From NCBI RefSeq assembly GCF_019049325.1, contig NZ_JAGMUO010000065.1:434001-498000 (forward strand): a stretch of DNA of 64,000 bases, written 5' to 3'. Positions 54,170-62,369 of this stretch are shown piece after piece (positions within the stretch are counted from its first letter, which is position 1; each line of letters opens with the position of its first letter). Below the pieces are notes generated by a model that worked only from the letters and a program-made list of their open reading frames with translations, was not told the origin of the DNA and made no database searches. The position numbers were made by a program, and so were the translations under genes. The stretch comes from Streptomyces sp. AC512_CC834. Its GTDB lineage: Bacteria > Actinomycetota > Actinomycetes > Streptomycetales > Streptomycetaceae.

Positions 54170-55534
54170 ATGCCCCGCCCTCTGCGGGTAGCCATCGTCG
54201 GATCCGGCCCGGCCGGGATCTACGCCGCCGACGCCCTGCTCAAGTCCGAGGTGGCCGCCGACCCCGGTGTGTCCATCGACATCTTCGAGCGCATGCCCGC
54301 ACCGTTCGGCCTCATCCGTTACGGCGTCGCGCCCGACCACCCGCGGATCAAGGGCATCATCACGGCCCTGCACCAGGTGCTCGACAAGCCGCAGATCCGT
54401 CTCTTCGGCAACGTGAACTACCCGACCGACGTCAGCCTGGACGATCTGCGCGCCTTCTACGACGGTGTGATATTCGCCACTGGCGCCACGGCGGACCGGG
54501 ACCTGTCCCTGCCCGGCATCGACCTCGACGGCTCGTACGGCGCGGCCGACTTCGTCTCCTGGTACGACGGTCACCCGGACGTGCCGCGCACCTGGCCGCT
54601 GGAGGCGGAGAAGGTCGCGGTCCTCGGTGTCGGCAACGTCGCCCTCGACGTGGCCCGAGTCCTGGCCAAGACGGCCGAGGAGCTGCTGCCGACCGAGGTT
54701 CCGCCGAACGTCCACGAGGGCCTCAAGGCGAACAAGGCGCTGGAGGTCCACGTCTTCGGCCGTCGCGGCCCGGCGCAGGCGAAGTTCAGCCCGATGGAGC
54801 TGCGGGAGCTGGACCACTCCCCCAACATCGAGGTGATCGTCGACCCCGAGGACATCGACTACGACGAGGGCTCGATCGCGACCCGGCGCGGCAACAAGCA
54901 GGCCGACATGGTCGCCAAGACCCTGGAGAAGTGGGCGATCCGCGACGTCGGCGACCGGCCGCACAAGCTGTTCCTGCACCTCTTCGAGTCGCCCTCGGAG
55001 ATCCTCGGCGAGGACGGCAAGGTCGTCGGCCTGCGCACCGAGCGCACCGAGCTGGACGGCACGGGCAACGTCAAGGGCACCGGCGAGTTCAAGGACTGGG
55101 ACGTGCAGGCGGTCTACCGGGCCGTCGGCTACCTGTCCGACCAGCTCCCCAAGCTGCCCTGGGACCTCGACTCGGGCACGGTCCCGGACGCGGGCGGCCG
55201 GGTCGTCCAGGAGTCCGGCGAGCACCTGCAGTCGACGTATGTCACGGGCTGGATCCGGCGTGGCCCGGTCGGTCTGATCGGCCACACCAAGGGCGACGCC
55301 AACGAGACGGTGTCCAACCTGCTGGACGACTACGCGAACGGCCGTCTCCATACGCCCGCCTCGCCGGCTCCGCAGGCCGTGGACGCCTTCCTCGCCGAGC
55401 GGAACGTCCGCTTCACCACCTGGGACGGCTGGTACCGCCTCGACGCCGCGGAGAAGGCGCTGGGCGAGCCGCAGGGGCGTGAGCGCGTGAAGCTCGTCGA
55501 GCGCGAGGACATGCTCAGGGAGAGCGGCGCCTGA
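54170..55534 (+). CDS. fprA: Ferredoxin/adrenodoxin--NADP+ reductase
   Basis: FprA-type flavoprotein of 454 aa. FAD-binding VAIVGSGPAGIYAADALL lies at the N-terminus, followed by FERMPAPFGLIRYGVAPDHP, NADP-binding VAVLGVGNVALDVARVLA and FGRRGPAQAKFSPMELRELD, ending with VTGWIRRGPVGLIGHTKGDA. It passes electrons from NADPH to ferredoxins, for P450s or iron-sulfur metabolism. The ATG at 54170 follows AAGGGA; an in-frame start eight codons upstream is less likely. The upstream iron-box-like sequence suggests control by an IdeR-type repressor. Confidence 0.93.
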   Translation: MPRPLRVAIVGSGPAGIYAADALLKSEVAADPGVSIDIFERMPAPFGLIRYGVAPDHPRIKGIITALHQVLDKPQIRLFGNVNYPTDVSLDDLRAFYDGVIFATGATADRDLSLPGIDLDGSYGAADFVSWYDGHPDVPRTWPLEAEKVAVLGVGNVALDVARVLAKTAEELLPTEVPPNVHEGLKANKALEVHVFGRRGPAQAKFSPMELRELDHSPNIEVIVDPEDIDYDEGSIATRRGNKQADMVAKTLEKWAIRDVGDRPHKLFLHLFESPSEILGEDGKVVGLRTERTELDGTGNVKGTGEFKDWDVQAVYRAVGYLSDQLPKLPWDLDSGTVPDAGGRVVQESGEHLQSTYVTGWIRRGPVGLIGHTKGDANETVSNLLDDYANGRLHTPASPAPQAVDAFLAERNVRFTTWDGWYRLDAAEKALGEPQGRERVKLVEREDMLRESGA

Positions 55535-55594
55535 ACCGTGGCGCACGAAGTCGGACGCGCCGTCCCGGCCGTCCAGCGTGCCGTCGCCGAGCGG

Positions 55595-55617
55595 CCGGCG
55601 GGGAGGCGCCCCGCCGG
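55595..55617. terminator. Hairpin between fprA and the Roadblock operon
   Basis: CCGGCGGGG pairs with CCCCGCCGG (perfect 9-bp stem, AGGCG loop) in the 112-nt space between two convergent genes. Confidence 0.6.
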
Positions 55618-55646
55618 GCCCGCGACGGATGGACGTGCGGTCGGGG

Positions 55647-56021
55647 TCAGACCTCCAGTTCGTTCTCGATCCGGCGCAGTTGGTGGCGGGCCATCGCCAG
55701 GTTGGCGCGGCTCGCGTCGAGCACCAGGTAGAGGAACAGGCCGTTGCCGCCGCGGCCCTTGAGGAGGCGGATCATGTGGTACTGGGTGTTCAGGGTGATC
55801 AGGATGTCCTCGATCTCCTCCTTCAGACCGAGGTGCTCCATCGTGCGCAGCTTGGACCGCACGACGTCGGTGTTGCCGGCGGCGGCGACCTCCAGATTGA
55901 ACTCCTTGCCGCCGCCCAGGGTGCCGAGGGCCATCCCGCTGGTGTAGTCGACCAGCGCGGCGGCGGTCGCTCCGTCGATGGAGCTGAGGCATTCCTTGAG
56001 CGAGGTCTCCAGGTTGGCCAT
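55647..56021 (-). CDS. Roadblock/LC7-like protein A
   Basis: Protein of 124 aa resembling the Roadblock/LC7 fold: MANLETSLKECLSSIDGATA, AALVDYTSGMALGTLGGGKE, EEIEDILITLNTQYHMIRLL, LYLVLDASRANLAMARHQLR. Such proteins regulate small Ras-like GTPases. It is the last gene of a four-gene leftward set in which no GTPase or kinase is encoded. Its end pattern (LYLVLD...NLAMAR..L) is shared with protein C at 57428-57877 (LHLWLDRNDGNLALARIRL), so the two are paralogues. Confidence 0.82.
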   Translation of the reverse strand: MANLETSLKECLSSIDGATAAALVDYTSGMALGTLGGGKEFNLEVAAAGNTDVVRSKLRTMEHLGLKEEIEDILITLNTQYHMIRLLKGRGGNGLFLYLVLDASRANLAMARHQLRRIENELEV

Positions 56022-56064
56022 GGTGGTTCCCTTCCGGACGTGATCGGTGGGTCGGATCGGTGGG

Positions 56065-56589
56065 TCAGATCGGCCGGCGGTGGCCGCCGGCCCGGGGAGT
56101 GGGTTGGTGTGCGGGCCGCTGCGGGGTGCGCACCGGCAGGGTGCCGATACGGCGTTCCGTGTCCGCCGGGAGCGTCGCGAGGTGTTCGGCGGCCGCGGGA
56201 CGGCCGGGGTCCTGCCCGACGTGGGTGGCGACCAGCTCTCCGATCCGCGCGCCGCTGCGCCGACCCTCCAGGTGCAGCCGGCCCACGTTGACCCGGCCGT
56301 CGGCGAGCAGGGTGAGCACGGCCGCCGGACCGGCGGCGTACGTGGCGACGTAGCCGTCGGCCCCGCGCAGCAGCAGTTCCCGGAAGCCGCCGCGCGCGGT
56401 GGCTTCGGCCATGCGGTGCGCGACGCCGAGGGCGGCCGCGGTGAGCGCGGCGAGGCCCTCGGGTTCGGTGCCCGGCGCGTCGTGGGCGAGGACCAGCCCG
56501 TCCACGGTGGCCGCGAGCGAGCCGGTCAACTGGGGCACGCGGTTGCGCAGTCGGTGCAGTTCGTCCAGGACGTCGCTCTCGACGGCCAT
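56065..56589 (-). CDS. Roadblock/LC7-like protein B
   Basis: Protein of 174 aa: LRNRVPQLTGSLAATVDGLV, LAHDAPGTEPEGLAALTAAA, ELLLRGADGYVATYAAGPAA, VLTLLADGRVNVGRLHLEGR. This is the Roadblock pattern of Streptomyces conservons. A basic, Pro-rich tail follows (about 150-174). The ATG follows AAGGAG by seven bases. It lies 43 nt before protein A and 38 nt after the PATAN-like gene. Confidence 0.82.
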   Translation of the reverse strand: MAVESDVLDELHRLRNRVPQLTGSLAATVDGLVLAHDAPGTEPEGLAALTAAALGVAHRMAEATARGGFRELLLRGADGYVATYAAGPAAVLTLLADGRVNVGRLHLEGRRSGARIGELVATHVGQDPGRPAAAEHLATLPADTERRIGTLPVRTPQRPAHQPTPRAGGHRRPI

Positions 56590-56627
56590 GAGCAGTCTCC
56601 TTTCGTCACGCCGGCGGCGCGCGCGGA

Positions 56628-57431
56628 TCACAAGGCCTCCAGGGCGTCTCGGAGCCGTCGCAGCAGGGCCGTGTCGGGGTCGTGCCACACGACCGCGCCC
56701 GGGTCCGGGCCCGGGTGCCGGGACAGGGACGGGGCCGGGGCCGGGGACGCGGGTGGTGCGGCCCGGACCAGGCCGTCGGCGGCCAGGCGGCGCAGTTCGA
56801 CGAGGGTGTGGTAGGTGCGGCAGGCGAGCGCCGAGGCGATCTCCGCGGCGGTGCGGACACCGTCGACCTGCGTCAGGGTCCGGCCGCGCCGCACGGGCAG
56901 GTCGACGGTGTCGGTGCCCGGCACCCGGGTGAGGGGGGCGGTGTCGATCGCGGGGTCCGGCCAGATGCGGTCCAGCAGCGCGCGGCGGCGTCCGGATTCG
57001 CGGACGACGACGTCGACGGCGACCGACCGGACCGCGCCGAGCCAGTGCACCGCGCCCGGGCGGAAGCGCTGCGCGCGTGCGTCGTGGGCGAGGACGAAGT
57101 ACGCGGCGTCGAACAGCGCGCCCAGGTGGCAGACCTCCAGCGCCCCGGCGGTGAGCCGGCCGCTGTCCACGAGCCGGTGGCCGACCCGGTGCTGTGTCCC
57201 GCCCCGGTCGACCGCGTCCCACCAGCCGTCGGGCGGGACGGCGCCGCTGCGGATGAGCAGCGCGCCGAGGTCGGGGGTGAAGGCCGACTCCACGTGCACG
57301 ACGCGGCCCGCCGAGAGGTAGACGATCCCCCGCTCGCCCGACAGGGCACCGGACGCTCCCTCGGTCGCGAGGGCGCCGAGGGCGGCGGACGTCGTCTCGA
57401 GCGTGGTCCAGGTGGTCGTCACCCGGGTCAT
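56628..57431 (-). CDS. PATAN/DUF4388-like protein
   Basis: Protein of 267 aa. The N-terminal half reads as a DUF4388/PATAN domain: GASGALSGERGIVYLSAGRV, VHVESAFTPDLGALLIRSGA, GHRLVDSGRLTAGALEVCHL, FDAAYFVLAHDARAQRFRPG. The C-terminal part (about 190-240; LPVRRGRTLTQVDGVRTAAE, LVELRRLAADGLV) resembles a winged-helix of the same family, then a Pro-rich tail. PATAN proteins occur with Roadblock proteins and small GTPases in other bacteria. The start overlaps the preceding Roadblock gene (ATGA). Confidence 0.65.
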   Translation of the reverse strand: MTRVTTTWTTLETTSAALGALATEGASGALSGERGIVYLSAGRVVHVESAFTPDLGALLIRSGAVPPDGWWDAVDRGGTQHRVGHRLVDSGRLTAGALEVCHLGALFDAAYFVLAHDARAQRFRPGAVHWLGAVRSVAVDVVVRESGRRRALLDRIWPDPAIDTAPLTRVPGTDTVDLPVRRGRTLTQVDGVRTAAEIASALACRTYHTLVELRRLAADGLVRAAPPASPAPAPSLSRHPGPDPGAVVWHDPDTALLRRLRDALEAL

Positions 57432-57877
57432 CCGAGCACCAGGCGATCTGCCATCTCGGCCAGCCGGATGCGGGCCAGGGCGAGGTTTCCGTCGTTGCGG
57501 TCCAGCCACAGGTGGAGGAAGACGGTGCTGTCGAACGGGGTACTGACGAACCTGAGCAGGTGGTAGGCGTCCGCGGTGGTGGCGATCATGTCCTCGACCG
57601 CCGGTTCCTTACCCGGCTCGGCACCCGGTCCGGCACCCGGTTCGGCGGCACCGGGAGCGGCGCCGGCCGCCAGGGAACCGCTCTCCGCGACGTACCGGCC
57701 CAGCTCCGCCGTCTCCGCCGCCGTCGCCTCCCAGTCGCCGCCCGGCGCCTCGCCGACGGCGCCCAGCGCGAGCCCGCTGATCCAGTCGACCAGCGAGGCG
57801 CCCCGAGCGCCGGGCAGTCGCATGGCTTCCAGCAGACTCTCGTCGATTCCGGGCACGCCGGATCCCCTCCCCTGCAC
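57428..57877 (-). CDS. Roadblock-like protein C, first gene of the set
   Basis: Protein of 149 aa: GIDESLLEAMRLPGARGASL, VDWISGLALGAVGEAPGGDW, a low-complexity Gly/Ala/Pro/Glu insert (about 70-92), VEDMIATTADAYHLLRFVST, FLHLWLDRNDGNLALARIRL. It is a diverged paralogue of protein A. The ATG has no strong ribosome-binding site; the upstream region is A/T-richer than average and may hold the operon promoter. Confidence 0.7.
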   Translation of the reverse strand: MQGRGSGVPGIDESLLEAMRLPGARGASLVDWISGLALGAVGEAPGGDWEATAAETAELGRYVAESGSLAAGAAPGAAEPGAGPGAEPGKEPAVEDMIATTADAYHLLRFVSTPFDSTVFLHLWLDRNDGNLALARIRLAEMADRLVLG

Positions 57878-58041
57878 GGCTGTACCGCGAACGTGACGAC
57901 GACACTACGGAAAGTGCACGCATCCGGTGAGCGCTTTGGCATTTTCCAGAGGAACGTGCCCGCGCTGCGGCATACTGCGGTATTTCGGCCGTGCCGGGGC
58001 TGCCCGCGGACCCCCATGGCGGGGAGGTGAGGCCGCGAGGG

Positions 58042-58729
58042 CTACGGGAGGATCGAGTCGACGTACCCGCCGTCGACGCGGACGGCCGCACCGGTGGTGG
58101 CGGAGGCCTGGGGCGAGCTGAGGTACACCACGAGGCATGAAGGCGCGCTGTGCCTCGTCCCAGGGCAGGTCACGGTCGACGAGCTGGTACACGAAGTCCT
58201 CGACGCCCTCGGTGTGCGTGGGTCCCGCGACGACGCAGTTCACCGTGACGCCGCTGCCCGCCGCCTCCTTGGCAAAGCCGCGGCCGACGCCGAGCAGTGC
58301 CGTCTTGGAGACCCCGTAATGGATCATCTCGGCCGGGATCACGACGGCCGAGTCGCTCGCGATGTACAGCACCCGGCCCCAGCCGCGTTCCCTCATCCGG
58401 GGGAGATGGCCCGCGTCAGCCTGATACCCGCCAGGACGTTGATCTCGAAGTGGCGGCGCCACTCGTCGTCGCTGATCTCCAGCGCGGGCACGGCGCCGAA
58501 GACGCCGAGGTTGTTCACGAGGATGTCGACGTCGGGCAGCGTCCGAAGGGCCCGCTCGGCGCCCTCCTCGGTGCCGAGTTCGGCCGGGACCGGAACGAAC
58601 ACGCCTTCCGGTCGCGCCCGTTGACGCCCACGGTGGCGCCGGCCCGGGCCGGCCCCGCGGCGATCGCCGCCCCGATGCCCTGCGAGGAGCCCGTCACCAG
58701 TGCGGTACGTCCGCCGAGGCGAGGTTCAT
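58042..58729 (-). pseudogene. Decayed SDR-family oxidoreductase
   Basis: An intact start (AAGGAG seven bases before ATG at 58729) leads into a short-chain dehydrogenase broken into frames. The pieces are LVTGSSQGIGAAIAAGPARA (NAD-binding), then DVDILVNNLGVFGAVPALEI, then GRVLYIASDSAVVIPAEMIH and YGVSKTALLGVGRGFAKEAA (catalytic Tyr/Lys), then VVYLSSPQASATTGAAVRVD with the natural stop. At least four frame changes are needed, and about 25-30 residues are missing at two joints compared with normal SDRs. True decay fits better than a single sequencing error. Confidence 0.85.
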
Positions 58730-58923
58730 CAGGTCACTCCTTCTCGTGCCGTACGGTCGGTCGGGTTGCTCCTGCCCACCCTCGCCCACGACGCGTCCAG
58801 GACCCCGTCGGCCGCACTGTGCGCCGCGCCGCGGCACGCCCGGTCGGCGGACCCCGGGTACTCTCGGCTGACCTGCGGCGACGATACTTGCCTACGTCCG
58901 TGCCCCTGCTTCCCGATGGACTC

Positions 58924-60102
58924 ATGCCGACCTCTCCCACCGCCCGCCCCACGACTCCGCCCACGCTGTGGGCCGCTCGCGGCCGCCACGTCGGCTCCGC
59001 GGCCGAGGAGACCGTCCGGCACACGCTGCAGCGGCTCAAGGACGACCACGTCCTCGACGACTTCCTGGAGCCGCCCGACGAGCGGCCCGACGTGCCGCCG
59101 ACCGGGGCACCGGCCGACGCGGCCGCCGGCCCCCGGATCTTCGAGGCCCGCTGGAAGGCCCCCGGGGCGGTGACCGTGCGGGCCAGGCTGATCCTGGAAC
59201 CCGGGTCTGCGGGCGGGCAGGAGTGGACCCTGCTGGCGGAGGCCGAGGAGGCCTGGGACGTCGCCTGGCCCTCCCCCGCCACCATGTTCTGGCCCGACGA
59301 CCCGGACGTCACCTGGGACCGGGACGCCGCCACGGGCCTGCGGCTGCGGGGCCTCAACACCGTGCCGGAGGACGACAAGGCCGTGCGCCGGCTGTTCAGG
59401 GAGGCCGGGCGCAGCCCGTGGAACATCCACGTCGTCGTGCACGAGGCGATGACCCCCGACCACCGGGGCCGGGTGCCGCTGGCGCAGCGTCTGCCGCCCG
59501 GTCTGCGGCACCGGGTGGTCGAGCACCGCGCCGCGCCGCAGCAGTTGCGGGTGGTCAACTGGGCCCTTGGGGACCTGGGCGTCCAGGTGCCGCGCGGCGG
59601 CGCCGTGGTGCTGCCCGGCAACCCGGCCCCGGCCGACTACGACGCCGGGGACTTCTCCGTGCGCAGCGTCTTCCTGGACGGCTCCGAGCCCACCGGTCTG
59701 ATCGCGGCGGTGACGTCCTTCGCCGCGCTGCCCAGGCCGCTGCCCGACGACGCGGTGGCGGCCCTCGCCTCGCTCCGGGAGGACTGGCGGCTGCTGACGC
59801 AGGCGGAGGAGCTGGAGCGCGCGCGCAGGCTGGTGGCGATGTACGCCGAGGCGCTGGAGGCCATGACCCAGTCCAGGGACCTCTACCGGGAGGCGGCCGA
59901 ACGCGCCGCCGAGGCCCTCGCCGTGTACCGCGAGTCCGCCGCGGCCGCCCCGGCCGGACCACCGCCCTCCGCCGCGCCCCCGGCGTCCCCCTTGCGGAGT
60001 CTGACCCGCACGCTGGACCGATTCCGGGGCTCCTCCCGGCCACCCCGCCCGGACCCGCCCGGCCGGGACACCACCGGAGCGCCGGACCAGCCGGGCGACT
60101 GA
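58924..60102 (+). CDS. Hypothetical protein with C-terminal coiled coil
   Basis: Protein of 392 aa with no recognised family. Residues about 20-60 are charged (AAEETVRHTLQRLKDDHVLD), the middle (about 65-270) looks like a compact domain (WNIHVVVHEAMTPDHRGRVP, VVNWALGDLGVQVPRGGAVV), a helical stretch (about 285-345; ELERARRLVAMYAEALEAMT) may be a coiled coil, and the tail is Pro/Ala-rich and disordered. No signal peptide. The ATG at 58924 is the best start by composition but has no ribosome-binding site. Confidence 0.6.
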   Translation: MPTSPTARPTTPPTLWAARGRHVGSAAEETVRHTLQRLKDDHVLDDFLEPPDERPDVPPTGAPADAAAGPRIFEARWKAPGAVTVRARLILEPGSAGGQEWTLLAEAEEAWDVAWPSPATMFWPDDPDVTWDRDAATGLRLRGLNTVPEDDKAVRRLFREAGRSPWNIHVVVHEAMTPDHRGRVPLAQRLPPGLRHRVVEHRAAPQQLRVVNWALGDLGVQVPRGGAVVLPGNPAPADYDAGDFSVRSVFLDGSEPTGLIAAVTSFAALPRPLPDDAVAALASLREDWRLLTQAEELERARRLVAMYAEALEAMTQSRDLYREAAERAAEALAVYRESAAAAPAGPPPSAAPPASPLRSLTRTLDRFRGSSRPPRPDPPGRDTTGAPDQPGD

Positions 60103-60190
60103 CGGCTGCACGGCCTTCGGTCACCGGCCGATGACCGGCCGGCGACCGAACACGGCGATCCGGGTCCGGACCGGTGCCGGGTCCGGACCG

Positions 60191-60483
60191 GTGCCGGGCC
60201 AGTGCCGGTGCCGGACCGGTGCCGGGCCAGTGCCGGTGCCGGACCGGTGCCGGGTCCGGACCGGGGCCGCGTCTCGGACCCGGACCGGGGCCGCCTCCGG
60301 ACCGGGGCCGCCTCCGGACCGGGGCCGCCTCCGGACCGGGGCCGCCTCCGGGCGGCCGCCTCCGGGCCGGACGCGGACGGCGGGCGGCGGACGGCCGGGC
60401 GCGGACGGCGGGCCGCCGGGTCCCGGCCAGTGCCGGGTCCGGACCGGGGCCGCGTCTCGGACCCGGACCGGGGCCGCCTCCGG
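60191..60483. repeat. GC-rich tandem and direct repeats
   Basis: The 678-nt gene-free stretch 60103-60780 contains two tandem copies of a 28-bp unit (60191-60218, 60219-60246), four perfect tandem copies of a 17-bp unit CCGGACCGGGGCCGCCT (60280-60347), and an exact 54-bp direct repeat (60247-60300 and 60430-60483). Similar low-complexity GGCCGG sequence continues to about 60640. Open frames here are by-products of composition. The rest of the gap, to 60780, shows nothing recognisable apart from the upstream region of the molybdoenzyme operon. Confidence 0.9.
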
Positions 60484-60780
60484 GCCGGACGCGGACGGCG
60501 GGCGGCCGGGCGCGTCCGGGCCGGGGCCGGTGCCGGGTCCGGACCGGGGCGGCGTCCGGGCCAGGGGGGGGCCGGGGCTGCGTCCGGGCCGGGCGCGGAC
60601 GGCGGGGCGGCCGGGCGCGTGCCGTGTGGGCTTCGGGAGCCGCCGTCGCCCGGCCGGTTCCGCGCACCATGTGGGCGCGGGGGCCGAGGAGCCCACTGAG
60701 GGCACCCTCACGTGTCATCCGGCGCGAGGTGGATACGCGGACGGCACAGCAGCGGCCCGTCCCGGAAGGTCATCGACGCC

Positions 60781-61344
60781 ATGGACAGCCAGCACCCCAG
60801 CCCCCCGGTTTCCCGCCCACCGGAGTCCTCCCGTTCACAGACCACGCTCCGCGTCAACGGCAAACCGCACACCCTCACCGTCGACCACCGCCGTGTCCTG
60901 CTGGACCTCCTGCGGGAGGATCTCGGGCTCGCGGGTGCCAAGAAGGGCTGCGACCACGGGCAGTGCGGCGCCTGTACGGTCCTGGTCGACGGGCGGCGGG
61001 TCAATAGCTGCCTGCTGTTCGCGGTCGCCCTGGACGGTTGTGAGATCACCACCGTCGAGGGTCTCGCCGGGGACGGCGAGGAGCTGCATCCGGTGCAGCG
61101 TGCCTTCCTGGAACGCGACGCCTTCCAGTGCGGGTACTGCACCCCGGGCCAGATCTGCTCCGCGGTCGGCGTGCTCGCCGAGGCCGCGGCCGGGCACCCG
61201 TCCCACGTCACCGACCCCACCGCGCCCTCCGGTGAGCCCGTCGCGCTGGGCCGGGAGGAGATCCGGGAGCGGCTGAGCGGCAACCTGTGCCGGTGCGGCG
61301 CGTATCCGCGTATCGCCGACGCGGTCGAGGACGTGATCCCGTGA
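60781..61344 (+). CDS. Molybdoenzyme [2Fe-2S] subunit (PaoA/XdhC type)
   Basis: Iron-sulfur subunit of 187 aa of a xanthine/aldehyde-oxidase-type enzyme. The plant-ferredoxin [2Fe-2S] site is KKGCDHGQCGACTVLVDGRR with a fourth Cys in SCLLF. The second cluster is FQCGYCTPGQI and LSGNLCRCGAYPRI. It carries electrons from the molybdenum site to the FAD subunit. The Pro/Ser-rich N-terminus is not a clear Tat signal, so the enzyme is probably cytosolic. The ATG at 60781 is chosen because upstream codons fall into low-complexity sequence. Its TGA overlaps the next GTG. Confidence 0.93.
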   Translation: MDSQHPSPPVSRPPESSRSQTTLRVNGKPHTLTVDHRRVLLDLLREDLGLAGAKKGCDHGQCGACTVLVDGRRVNSCLLFAVALDGCEITTVEGLAGDGEELHPVQRAFLERDAFQCGYCTPGQICSAVGVLAEAAAGHPSHVTDPTAPSGEPVALGREEIRERLSGNLCRCGAYPRIADAVEDVIP

Positions 61345-62333
61345 AGCCCTTCGCCTACGTACGCGCCGACAGCGTCGAGGAGGCCACCGACGCGTTCGCG
61401 GCCCACCCCGGCGCCCGCTACCTCGGCGGCGGCACCAACCTCGTGGACCTGATGAAGCTCGGCGTGGAGACGCCCGCCGCGCTCGTCGACGTCACCCGGC
61501 TGCCGCTGGACGGGGTGGAGGAGCTGCCCGACGGCGGGCTCCGGGTCGGCGCGACGGTCCGCAACAGCGACCTCGCGGCCCACCCCGGTGTGCGCGACCG
61601 CTACCCCGCGCTGTCCCAGGCGCTGCTCGCGGGCGCCTCCGGGCAACTGCGCAACGCCGCCACCACCGGCGGCAACCTGCTCCAGCGCACCCGCTGCCCG
61701 TACTTCCAGGACGTCTCCAAGCCCTGCAACAAGCGGGAGCCCGGCACCGGTTGCGGCGCTCTGGAGGGCGTGCACCGGGACCACGCGGTGCTCGGCCACT
61801 CCGACCAGTGCATCGCGACGAACCCGTCGGACATGGCGGTGGCGCTCGCCGCCCTCGACGCGCGCGTGGAACTGCACGGCCCCGAGGGCACCCGCAGCGT
61901 GCCCGCCGCCGACTTCCACCGGCTCCCCGGGCTGCATCCGGAGCGGGACACGGAGATCCACCCCGGTGAGCTGATCACCGGCGTGACCCTGCCCGCGGCC
62001 ACGGCCGGGCTGCCCTCGGCGTACCGCAAGGCCCGCGACCGGGCGTCGTACGCCTTCGCACTGGCCTCCGTCGCCGCGGTGCTGCACATGACGGACGGGG
62101 TGGTGGACCGGGCCCAGATCGCCTTCGGAGCGCTGGCGCACCGGCCCTGGCGGGCCCGGCGGGCCGAGGACGCGCTGGTGGGCGCCGCGCCCACGACGGC
62201 CGCGTTCGAGCACGCCGTCGACCTGGAGCTGGCCGCCGCCGAACCGCTGCGGGACAACGCCTACAAGGTGCCGCTGGCCCGTCGGCTCGCCCTGGACGTA
62301 CTGGGCCGGCTCGCCCCGCCCGCCACGACCTGA
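61341..62333 (+). CDS. Molybdoenzyme FAD subunit with extra [4Fe-4S] loop (PaoB type)
   Basis: FAD-binding subunit of 330 aa. FAD loops are RYLGGGTNLVDLMKLGVETP and GNLLQRTRCPYFQD after QLRNAATTGG. An inserted loop with four cysteines (CPYFQDVSKPCNK, TGCGAL, SDQCIATNPSD) matches the [4Fe-4S] insertion of E. coli PaoB/YagS and of 4-hydroxybenzoyl-CoA reductase-like enzymes. This points to a PaoABC-type aldehyde oxidoreductase rather than plain xanthine dehydrogenase. GTG start overlapping the previous stop. Confidence 0.93.
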   Translation: MKPFAYVRADSVEEATDAFAAHPGARYLGGGTNLVDLMKLGVETPAALVDVTRLPLDGVEELPDGGLRVGATVRNSDLAAHPGVRDRYPALSQALLAGASGQLRNAATTGGNLLQRTRCPYFQDVSKPCNKREPGTGCGALEGVHRDHAVLGHSDQCIATNPSDMAVALAALDARVELHGPEGTRSVPAADFHRLPGLHPERDTEIHPGELITGVTLPAATAGLPSAYRKARDRASYAFALASVAAVLHMTDGVVDRAQIAFGALAHRPWRARRAEDALVGAAPTTAAFEHAVDLELAAAEPLRDNAYKVPLARRLALDVLGRLAPPATT

Positions 62334-62369
62334 ACCCCGGCGTCCACGACGTCCACGAGGAGGACTCCC

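Noticed and set aside
58856..58861. GGGTAC hexamer upstream of the 392-aa hypothetical gene as a SigB promoter
   Set aside because: No GNNT element lies 14-16 nt upstream.
60103..60780. Several overlapping Arg/Gly/Pro-rich open frames
   Set aside because: They are translations of tandem GC-rich repeats with no ribosome-binding site or domain pattern.
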